From DQWO01 sp964478545 (lineage in GTDB: Bacteria; Desulfobacterota; Anaeroferrophillalia; Anaeroferrophillales; Anaeroferrophillaceae), in NCBI GenBank assembly GCA_964478545.1, contig CAYZIS010000001.1, positions 164,941-228,940 on the forward strand: 64,000 bases of DNA. The letters are read 5' to 3'. The notes beneath the pieces were generated by a model. That model was not told the DNA's origin. It searched no databases and worked only from the letters and a program-made list of their open reading frames with translations. Both the position numbers and the translations under genes were made by a program. Numbering within the stretch: the first letter of the stretch is position 1; each line of letters begins with the position of its first letter. Positions 9,196 through 16,096 of the stretch are shown in pieces.

Positions 9196-10389
9196 TTAAT
9201 AGGTGAATTCAAGGCCGATCATAAAGCTTGAATCAATGATGCTGTTCAGCTCACTTTGCCGGTTGCCGTGGTTGATGGTTCCGGTGGCAAAAAGCTGGCT
9301 GTGATCTCCCAGGTTGTATTCACCATGGGCGAGCAGTGAAAATGATTTGTCATCAAGGTTGATGGTGTCCCGGAGCAGGATGTTCCAGTTAGACAGGAGG
9401 TCATGATCATAGTATTGCAGCAGAAGATAATGTTTAAGAAACAGGCTTTCACGTGTTTCCGTTTCATCAAGAGTCGCCAATTTTTTTATCAGTGATCCAT
9501 GACTGATCCCACTGCCATTATAAAAATATTCTCCGGAAATAGTGCCTCCACCCTCAAGAGTGTAAGAACAGCCGCTAAGCATCTCCAGCTCTTCATCGGA
9601 CACACTGCCCTCACTGTAGATGATGGTTGAGTCGCTGACGTTCCAGCTCAGAAACCCGCCTAAACGCATGGTTTCAGTGGTTTCCTGGTAGGAAGTAATC
9701 AGGCTGAAATACGCTGTATCGGCCAGGTAATCCAACTTGACGGCATAGGTTTTTTCGAAAGCCGTCAGCAATTTTTTCCGGCCCTGGTCGGTGTTGATGA
9801 TGAGGGAACATGACCAGTTAAGATTCGGGCTCCAGATCAGCCGGCCATAATCGGCACCGGGAACCTCAATTTTCGGTTGGTTCCGACCATTATAGCTCGA
9901 AAAAGGATTTGAGGGGGAGAGGAGAAACGCCGGTCCCCACTGCAGGTCTTCACGTCCGTAGGAAAGCAGCACACTTTCGCTGACGGGCAGGCGGACGGCG
10001 TATTCATGGACAAAAAGATCGGTATCGGTTTTTGATTGGCCTTTTTTGGCACCGTCATGCCAATGATTCCAGTCTAAGGTAAGGCGAGGCTTGAAACATA
10101 GCTGCAATTTGGGGAACGTTGCCAGAAAATCTGGTCGAAGAGAAGATTCTAGCGTTTGGCTGCTGATGCTAAGATGATTGTTGCGGTTGAGATCAGATGC
10201 AGCCGGCTGTTGAAACTGGCTGAAATTTAACCAGTTTACTCTGAGATCAATGGCATCCCAAGGTATGTTCAGGGATGAGTTAGCGCTGTGATCGGCAGGC
10301 GGGAACGCAAAAACAAGTAATGGCGGGTACATTTCAAGGGCAAAAAGCAGTATGAGCAGCAAAAGTACAGGGCGCCATTTCATCTTCAT
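9196..10389 (-). CDS. Predicted outer-membrane beta-barrel protein of the Lol-like export cluster
   Basis: About 397 residues with an N-terminal signal peptide (hydrophobic LLLLILLFALEMYPPLLVFA), then alternating amphipathic strands ending in an aromatic residue (MIGLEFTY), the usual end of outer-membrane barrels. The motif YGREDLQWGPAFLLSPSNPF is reminiscent of Wzi-like and porin-type barrels, but I cannot assign a named family. I chose ATG at 10389; an in-frame TTG at 10398 is the alternative, and neither has a strong ribosome-binding site. It begins about 14 bases after the LolA-like gene and is probably co-transcribed with it. Likely role, by context only: outer-membrane receptor or exit for what the ABC system carries. 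Confidence 0.6.
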   Translation of the reverse strand: MKMKWRPVLLLLILLFALEMYPPLLVFAFPPADHSANSSLNIPWDAIDLRVNWLNFSQFQQPAASDLNRNNHLSISSQTLESSLRPDFLATFPKLQLCFKPRLTLDWNHWHDGAKKGQSKTDTDLFVHEYAVRLPVSESVLLSYGREDLQWGPAFLLSPSNPFSSYNGRNQPKIEVPGADYGRLIWSPNLNWSCSLIINTDQGRKKLLTAFEKTYAVKLDYLADTAYFSLITSYQETTETMRLGGFLSWNVSDSTIIYSEGSVSDEELEMLSGCSYTLEGGGTISGEYFYNGSGISHGSLIKKLATLDETETRESLFLKHYLLLQYYDHDLLSNWNILLRDTINLDDKSFSLLAHGEYNLGDHSQLFATGTINHGNRQSELNSIIDSSFMIGLEFTY

Positions 10390-10403
10390 CGGGATCAACT
10401 TTT

Positions 10404-11171
10404 TTACTTTTTCAGCAGATTAAGATTAAACGCAGACGCCGGAATTGGTTTGAGAGAAGGGCTTGAAAAGTTAAGAACCGTGGTATTAGCGGACATCAAC
10501 TCATCATGGATTACCATCTGCGAGATAAAGGGCTGTAATTTCCCTTTAGGGGAAGCAATATGGTTCTTATATTCTATCCGGGCGGATTTAAGCAGTTTTG
10601 ATCCCCGGGCGGTATAAAATTCCGCCTTGATGCCGACCAGCCGTTGTCTGCTGACCCAGTATTTGATCAATTTATAGGTAGCCTTGCTGGTTTTGGCTTG
10701 CAAAGAAAAGACAAAACATGGTTCTCCGTCCAGCGGTTCTTGGTCCTGGTGAAGAACTGTATAATTTTCCGCGTAGTTGGTAGAGGCGATATCGCCGTTG
10801 TTGGCCAACCCCAGCAGCTTCTGCCGTTTGGAAACCGGGATAGGTTTGCTTAAGCCGGGCTTGTAAAACCACATATTGCCGTTCAGCAGGATTAACATCT
10901 GTCCCCGCCGCCGTGCCGGCGACAGGGTTTCGGCAATGATGTTATAGCTCCGTGAACGTACCAGGAGATGGCGATGACTGATTTTTTTACCTTCGTTTGC
11001 TTCTACTTCCAGGTTCCAGGTAACCCCGGAGATATTGCCCCGGGCCTGATCACATTGCTGTAAGATAGCTTTTGGCGAGAGAGCCGCCACGCTGCCTTGC
11101 CAAGCCAGCAACAGCAGTAGAACAACAATACCCGCTTGGCATATGAAAAAACGCTTGATTTTCTTCGTCAT
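10404..11171 (-). CDS. LolA-like periplasmic outer-membrane lipoprotein-sorting protein
   Basis: 255 residues with a signal peptide ending near GSVAA. The mature protein resembles the LolA-like family often annotated outer membrane lipoprotein-sorting protein: PKAILQQCDQARGN near the N-terminus, an MLILLNGNMWFYKPGLSKPI segment, then antiparallel strands (YKLIKYWVSRQRLVGIKAEFY). These proteins carry hydrophobic cargo across the periplasm. Its position between an FtsX-type permease and a barrel supports that role here. Upstream of the ATG is AAGG at usable distance. A 261-bp structured gap separates it from the permease gene, so it may not share the same transcript. Confidence 0.75.
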   Translation of the reverse strand: MTKKIKRFFICQAGIVVLLLLLAWQGSVAALSPKAILQQCDQARGNISGVTWNLEVEANEGKKISHRHLLVRSRSYNIIAETLSPARRRGQMLILLNGNMWFYKPGLSKPIPVSKRQKLLGLANNGDIASTNYAENYTVLHQDQEPLDGEPCFVFSLQAKTSKATYKLIKYWVSRQRLVGIKAEFYTARGSKLLKSARIEYKNHIASPKGKLQPFISQMVIHDELMSANTTVLNFSSPSLKPIPASAFNLNLLKK

Positions 11172-11264
11172 TGCTACACCTTACTCAATTTTCCAAGTTG
11201 CTCTAAAAACAACTGAAATAAATTTCCACGGATGTTCCGGCATGGCTCTCGCTCATTCTCGCCG

Positions 11265-11360
11265 GCCGTCCATGGCCGGTTTCCGAGGCGTCCGCCGCGA
11301 ATCACCATCCAGGTGATTCGTTCGGCGGCCAAAACCGCCGTGCCTGCCGGCAGGCTGGGC
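11265..11360. other. GC-rich intergenic segment with nested inverted repeats
   Basis: The gap between the permease and LolA-like genes holds at least three inverted repeats: CCGGCC...GGCCGG near 11262-11279; CCGCCG-CGAATCACC (11292-11306) pairing with GGTGATTCG-TT-CGGCGG (11312-11328); and the self-complementary GCCTGCCGGCAGGC (11343-11356). It could be an mRNA structure, a repeat element or a structured RNA. No T-tract follows the stems, so a simple terminator is unlikely. Confidence 0.5.
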
Positions 11361-11395
11361 AGACACGGCTATGAGCCAAGCCCGAACATCCTGCA

Positions 11396-11429
11396 ATGTA
11401 TCCCTGGCAATGCAAGTCAGAAAGTTGAG
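11396..11429. repeat. Short dispersed repeat, copy 2
   Basis: ATGTATCCCTGGCAATGCAAGTCAGAAAGTTGAG, the partner of 9164-9195. It lies three bases beyond the stop codon of the permease gene (minus strand). Confidence 0.6.
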
Positions 11430-11432
11430 ACC

Positions 11433-12683
11433 TTATATATGTCGCAAGGCATCAATAATCCTTAGGTGGGCGGCCCGGCGGGCAGGTAGTATCGACGCGA
11501 TTGCCGTAAGTCCAATCATTGCCAGACAACTGACGATCATCAGCCAGGGGACCAGGTGGATTTCCAACGGTACTTCCTTGGGGATGGTTGGCGGTGTCCA
11601 GCTGGGCTGCAGGATGGTGACCGCGGCCAAGCCCAGCACTGTAAGGACTAAGCCGCAGAGAGAGCCGGCGGTGGCTAAAAGGGTGCCTTCAAGTGAAAAT
11701 ATCCTGACCACCCCGGATCGCTTCAATCCTAAAGCCCGCAAGGTCCCAATTTCCCGGGTGCGTTCCAGCACCGTCATGCTGATGGTGTTGATCACGCTTA
11801 AAGCCACAATGGTCAGTACGATGATAAAGACAAAGGTGAAAATAACATTGAACATGTTGCGAATTTTCAAATAGGAAGGACGGAGCTGGTCCCAGGTGAA
11901 AATCTCGACGTTAAAGCCCCTGGTGGTTAATTGTTGTTCCAGGTGTTCTTTCATCGGGTATGCCAGCTCGGCATTTTTCAACAGGAGGTTGAGGCGATCA
12001 GCTCCACTGGTATCATAGAGTTCCTGGGCAAAACGCAGCGGCATTGACACCAGGAGGTTGTCAAGTATTTCCAGGGGGGCGTCAATGGTCTGTACAATGT
12101 TGGCATCAAAGGCATTCATGAAGCCGTCGGCGGTGGTGGTCATGGCTACCACATTATCACCGATCTTCAGGTTGAAGTTGCCGGCCAGACCTTTGGCAAC
12201 CCCGACCTGGTAGATGGGCTCATTGCTGAGTTCATGACCGCGAAATAACCGTAATTTGCGGCTGAAGCCATGACCCAGATGGCGAATGGATCTCATATCG
12301 TCAGGGTTTCTGCCCTCGGCCATCATGATGGTGGATATTTTCCCATTGCTGATCAGGCCGGAAATATTCAGCTGGGGTGTGATGATCCGAATGCGGTGAT
12401 CCCGGTGGCAGAAGGCGGAAATTTCCTTCAATTCCTTTTTATTGAGGAGGTAGTTTGCCGGATCAATCAGGCCCCCGGTATGGAACCCTTTTTTAAAGAT
12501 GGAAAGATGGCCATTGCCGCGAGCGTAGACATAGCCATCTTCCAGGGCGTTAAAAATATAGTTGCTGAAACCGCCAAGGAGATTGATAGCCGCAAAACCA
12601 AAGGCGATTGCCCCCAGGGTAAAAAGTGATCGACGCTTATTTTTGAGCAGGTTGAGATATGCGAGTTTTAACCAGGGAAACAT
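11433..12683 (-). CDS. ABC transporter permease, FtsX/LolC-E/MacB type
   Basis: 416 residues with the family layout: one N-terminal membrane helix (RRSLFTLGAIAFGFAAINLL), a long periplasmic domain (about 45-275), then three C-terminal helices in the FtsX domain, including the VLERTREIGTLRALGLKRSG coupling segment typical of MacB/LolC-E permeases. Such proteins do not pump substrate through the membrane but use ATP to drive extraction or movement in the periplasm. The ATPase gene ends 29 bases upstream, so the two form one unit. The periplasmic domain is much longer than in FtsX, as in LolC/E. The cargo cannot be read from the sequence. Confidence 0.85.
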   Translation of the reverse strand: MFPWLKLAYLNLLKNKRRSLFTLGAIAFGFAAINLLGGFSNYIFNALEDGYVYARGNGHLSIFKKGFHTGGLIDPANYLLNKKELKEISAFCHRDHRIRIITPQLNISGLISNGKISTIMMAEGRNPDDMRSIRHLGHGFSRKLRLFRGHELSNEPIYQVGVAKGLAGNFNLKIGDNVVAMTTTADGFMNAFDANIVQTIDAPLEILDNLLVSMPLRFAQELYDTSGADRLNLLLKNAELAYPMKEHLEQQLTTRGFNVEIFTWDQLRPSYLKIRNMFNVIFTFVFIIVLTIVALSVINTISMTVLERTREIGTLRALGLKRSGVVRIFSLEGTLLATAGSLCGLVLTVLGLAAVTILQPSWTPPTIPKEVPLEIHLVPWLMIVSCLAMIGLTAIASILPARRAAHLRIIDALRHI

Positions 12684-12712
12684 AATTTCAATCTATGTGT
12701 AGGGTTTGATAA

Positions 12713-13414
12713 CTATACATCAATGATATCTTCAATGATACGTCCGTCATGAAGCTGAATGCGTCTTGTAACCCGATGTAAAAGGTCATGGTCATGGGTG
12801 GAAAAAATGAAGGTGGTGCCCATGGACAGGTTTAATTGGTGCATGAGGGTGATGATGCGGGCAGCATTTTCAGAGTCAAGGTTGGCCGTCGGTTCGTCGG
12901 CAATCACCAGTGGTGGACGGGTTACCAGGGCCCTGGCAATGGCCACCCGCTGCTGCTGGCCGCCGGAAAGTTTATCCGGCAGGCGTTCTGCTTGTGAATC
13001 CAGCCCGACGGCCGCCAGCATTTCCATGGCATTTTTACGACAGGTTGTTTCATCTTCCCCCCGTAAGATCAAGGGGAGCATAACATTTTCCAGGGAACTG
13101 AACACAGGGATAAGGTTGAAGTCCTGGAAGATGAAGCCAACGGAACGATTTCGATGTTCTGATTGTTGATCATCGGACATGCGTGCGATATTCTGACCAT
13201 TAAGAAATACTTTTCCCGTGGTTGGTTGATCCAGGGCGCCGATCAGGTTGCAGAGGGTCGATTTTCCGGAACCTGACGGGCCCCAGATGGCAACGAACTC
13301 TGCCCGTTTGATGGTCAGATTAATATCCTCAAGGGCGGTGAGGGTGGTTTCCCCCAAAGAGTAGAGGCGCTGGATATTTTCGAGGATGACTAAAGGCATG
13401 GTATCATCAGCCAT
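12713..13414 (-). CDS. ABC transporter ATP-binding protein, LolD/MacB type
   Basis: 233 residues, the usual length for LolD-type ATPases. Visible motifs are Walker A GPSGSGKST, Q-loop FQDFNLIPVFSSLENVMLPL, signature LSGGQQQRVAIARAL, Walker B LVIADEPTANLDS and H-loop STHDHDL. It energises the FtsX-type permease encoded next on the same strand. It starts only 8 bases after the stop of the reductase/prenyl-synthase fusion, implying one operon and a functional link between isoprenoid synthesis and this transporter (inference). Confidence 0.9.
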   Translation of the reverse strand: MADDTMPLVILENIQRLYSLGETTLTALEDINLTIKRAEFVAIWGPSGSGKSTLCNLIGALDQPTTGKVFLNGQNIARMSDDQQSEHRNRSVGFIFQDFNLIPVFSSLENVMLPLILRGEDETTCRKNAMEMLAAVGLDSQAERLPDKLSGGQQQRVAIARALVTRPPLVIADEPTANLDSENAARIITLMHQLNLSMGTTFIFSTHDHDLLHRVTRRIQLHDGRIIEDIIDV

Positions 13415-13422
13415 TTAAAGTT

Positions 13423-15621
13423 CTATGGTGCCAGCATGCACCAGTAATCGAGAATCTCGACAATTTCCATGAATTGGTCTCTGGCGGGGACCGCGGGCAA
13501 CTTCTCAAGGATATTTTTTGCTCGTTCAATGTAGGCATGTCCCAACTGCTGGGCATATTCCAAAGCCCCGCATTTTCGATAAATGTTGATTACTGTTGCT
13601 GCCTGTTTTGGCGTGATGGAGCTGCTGCCGATTACCTCCAGCAGCCATGCTGATTCCTTTTTGTCCGCCTTTTTTAAGGCCCAGATCAGCATCGGGGTCG
13701 CTTTTCCCTCTCTAATGTCGTTCATGATCGACTTATTGGCCTTTTTCCCTCCCAGGAGGTCGAGAGCATCATCGATGATCTGAAAGGCAATCCCGAGATT
13801 TACGCCAAATTTTCCCATTAAATCAACCTGTTCCGAGGATGCATTGGCTACCACCGCCCCTCCCTTGACCGCCCCTTCTATCAGCGCCCCCGTTTTTTGC
13901 TCAATCATTTTAAGGTATTTATTGATGCTGTTGTATTGATGCATTGTTGCCATGGTAATATCAAGGGCCTGTCCCAGACAGCATTTTTCCCCCGTTTGAC
14001 CGATAATATCCAATAAATCCAGCAGCTGTGTTTTAGAGATGGATCTTTCCCTGGAAAATTCCGCCACCAGTGAATAGCCCCTGGCAAGCATCAGGTCGCC
14101 GACGATAATGGCATTGGCCAAGCCATATTTTTTATGCAGAGTGGGTTTCCCCCTTCGGGTGCTGGACTTGTCCATGATGTCGTCATGGATAAGTGAGGCG
14201 GTATGAAATATTTCGTAGACCAGGGAAAAATTTGTCGCGTCAGACAGGTTTCCGTCGAAAAGCTCAGCGGCCAGAATGCACAGGCAGGCCCGTAGACGTT
14301 TTGCTTTTTTATTGCAGAGAATCTGATTGGCATATTTATGGATGGGAACATTCTGATCAAAAATTTTGCTGATTTTATCATTGAATATAGGCTTGTAGAT
14401 CTCAGCTTTTTCCGCCAGTCCGGCATAGATCAGTTCAATCATCTTCTTTTCCAGCAGATCATAGGCTTTTTTATGTGATTGGCCGGAATTCATGATGATC
14501 CGCAGGGCATTTTGTATGTCTCTGTCTGTCTGTCCTTTGATAATAATGGGCTCGATAACTTTGTGGTTCCAGAAAATTTTTTGTAACTTACCGTCCCATT
14601 TTTTTTCATTATTATGAAAGAATCTCTTGATGGCATTGCCACCCTGCCGGAGGTATTTCTGGTCGCCGGTTTGTAAAAAAAGTGTGCAGTATGGTGAGGC
14701 AATCAGGGCTGATTTCCTGGCGTGGTAGATGCCACCGCCATGGATGATATTGGCCAGACCGGCGGTATCACCGAGAATCATGGTCGAGGTTCCATGCAAG
14801 GCAGCCGGCATGGTCATCGGGATGATTCCGCCGGCTTTATGGATTATGGTATGTCCCTGTAGTTTTACCGACGCAATCGGATGATGGGTGATGAACTCAT
14901 CCAGTAATTTCCTAAGATTGATGCCGCCCATTTTAATGCTTCTTAATGTCCCGCCAATGCCAACCGAAACAATGTTTTTATGGGGAAATATCCAGGCGTA
15001 GCCTTCGGGAAGCTCTTTCAGGTAATAGATTTCAATAAACTTTACCAAAGATTCTGGTATGGATTCCAACTTCAGCCAGTAATGACGGGTTACGGCTAAT
15101 TCTTGTTCATCTCTCTTGATTCTCTGTTTTCCGGTAAGTTTCATTGCGGATGCCCCGCCGGCATTGATGACCAGCCTTGCGGTTAAGGGTTTTTCCTCCC
15201 GGTTGGTGTACACGTACATTGTTTCTTCCGCATGGCGGATACGTATGACCTTGGTTTGGGCGCGGAAGTCAGCCCCGACTTCCCGCGCTCTTTCCTGGAG
15301 ATAGTGGTCATAGATGCTCCTGCGTATAGTAACCGAACACATTCCTGCATCGGTGATATCAATTTCTAAAAGACTGTTTTCAGGAGATATAAGCCTGACG
15401 TTAGGGATCTTGCGTTCAATAACCGCTGCGGGCGGTGGCCCGAACTCGGCAGTTTCCTGAACCTGAAGTCCGCCGCCGCATGGTTTTTCCCGGTTAAGTA
15501 GATCTTTTTCCAGCACAATTACCTCGAAACCGGTTTTTGCCAGCCGATAGGCGATTTCAGACCCGGCCGGACCAGCGCCGATGACAATGACATCGTAAAC
15601 TTTTCCAATGCTTTTGCTCAA
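13423..15621 (-). CDS. Fused geranylgeranyl reductase-like flavoprotein and polyprenyl diphosphate synthase
   Basis: A 732-residue fusion. The N-terminal half (about 1-400) is a geranylgeranyl reductase-type FAD enzyme: dinucleotide motif VIGAGPAGSE, the PCGGG motif near residue 48, and the FAD-binding GDTAGLANIIHGGGI segment near 284. This family saturates double bonds of prenyl chains. The C-terminal half (about 410-732) is a trans-polyprenyl synthase with first Asp-rich motif DDIMD (480-484, followed by RRGKPTLH) and second motif DDALD (617-621). The most likely start is TTG at 15621, eight bases after GGAAGGAG; an upstream TTG at 15639 lies in the ribosome-binding site itself. The fusion should make and then reduce a long prenyl chain. 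Confidence 0.85.
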   Translation of the reverse strand: MSKSIGKVYDVIVIGAGPAGSEIAYRLAKTGFEVIVLEKDLLNREKPCGGGLQVQETAEFGPPPAAVIERKIPNVRLISPENSLLEIDITDAGMCSVTIRRSIYDHYLQERAREVGADFRAQTKVIRIRHAEETMYVYTNREEKPLTARLVINAGGASAMKLTGKQRIKRDEQELAVTRHYWLKLESIPESLVKFIEIYYLKELPEGYAWIFPHKNIVSVGIGGTLRSIKMGGINLRKLLDEFITHHPIASVKLQGHTIIHKAGGIIPMTMPAALHGTSTMILGDTAGLANIIHGGGIYHARKSALIASPYCTLFLQTGDQKYLRQGGNAIKRFFHNNEKKWDGKLQKIFWNHKVIEPIIIKGQTDRDIQNALRIIMNSGQSHKKAYDLLEKKMIELIYAGLAEKAEIYKPIFNDKISKIFDQNVPIHKYANQILCNKKAKRLRACLCILAAELFDGNLSDATNFSLVYEIFHTASLIHDDIMDKSSTRRGKPTLHKKYGLANAIIVGDLMLARGYSLVAEFSRERSISKTQLLDLLDIIGQTGEKCCLGQALDITMATMHQYNSINKYLKMIEQKTGALIEGAVKGGAVVANASSEQVDLMGKFGVNLGIAFQIIDDALDLLGGKKANKSIMNDIREGKATPMLIWALKKADKKESAWLLEVIGSSSITPKQAATVINIYRKCGALEYAQQLGHAYIERAKNILEKLPAVPARDQFMEIVEILDYWCMLAP

Positions 15622-15762
15622 AAGGTCTACTCCTTCCAACTATACAAATCACTGCTCATTATATAACATTTTTCTGCATAAAGAGCACGAATCAATTGAC
15701 CATTTTTAAGGATATTTTAAGAGACGTTGAGGCGTGAGGTTGGTAGGTATGATTTTGTTTGG

Positions 15763-15807
15763 CTCAATAAAAATGCGCCCCCGGGAAAAACATTACGGAG
15801 GCGCATT
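15763..15807 (-). terminator. Rho-independent terminator behind a gene remnant
   Basis: On the minus strand AATGCGCC (15807-15800) pairs with GGCGCATT (15779-15772) and is followed by TTTTTATT. It starts four bases after the stop codon of the short open frame at 15811-16044. Confidence 0.6.
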
Positions 15808-15810
15808 CTG

Positions 15811-16044
15811 CTAAAAATGATGAGTTGGGGAAATAGTGTTTATTTTTACCCATGGAGTGCAGTCCCAGATATCATCCTGCAGAGTTGCCTTGTCCTGGAT
15901 GCTGAGTATCCTGCCCCGAGTTCCTTCGATAATTTGGCTCATGCATTCGTCAGCAACAATACCGCCGATGGAATAGAGTGGATCTTCTTCCGGGGTGTCA
16001 GCCCCCAGATCTGTACAAAATGATAAAAGAAGCGGGCCTTTTCC
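15811..16044 (-). pseudogene. Possible 3' gene remnant, family unknown
   Basis: A minus-strand frame of 77 codons, open from a TAA inside the upstream terminator hairpin to TAG at 15811, with a protein-like composition (for example DEDPL-type acidic runs, SIGGIVADECMSQIIEG, DDIWDCTPWVKI). There is no good start codon except an internal ATG that would give 43 residues. A terminator follows the stop at once, as for a genuine gene end. I read it as the surviving end of an exported Cys-containing protein gene, but it could be a small gene or chance. Confidence 0.3.
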
Positions 16045-16066
16045 TTATAAGAGGAAAAGGCCCGCT
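16024..16066 (-). terminator. Strong terminator of the W-x-x-R repeat protein gene
   Basis: A perfect 14-bp stem 16031-16044 / 16053-16066 (AGCGGGCCTTTTCC with its complement), 8-base loop, followed on the minus strand by TCTTTTATCATTTT. It lies 31 bases after the stop codon at 16097. Confidence 0.9.
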
Positions 16067-16096
16067 CGTCACATGTTTTATCTCTTTCTATTTCGT

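Noticed and set aside
11371..11874. Plus-strand open frame of 167 codons
   Set aside because: Antisense to the FtsX-type permease; the permease frame has clear family motifs.
15640..15670. TATAAT-like box before the fusion enzyme (minus strand)
   Set aside because: No acceptable -35 hexamer at 16-18 bp.
15727..16023. Plus-strand open frame of 98 codons
   Set aside because: It overlaps the minus-strand remnant and both terminators, has no ribosome-binding site and no known motif.
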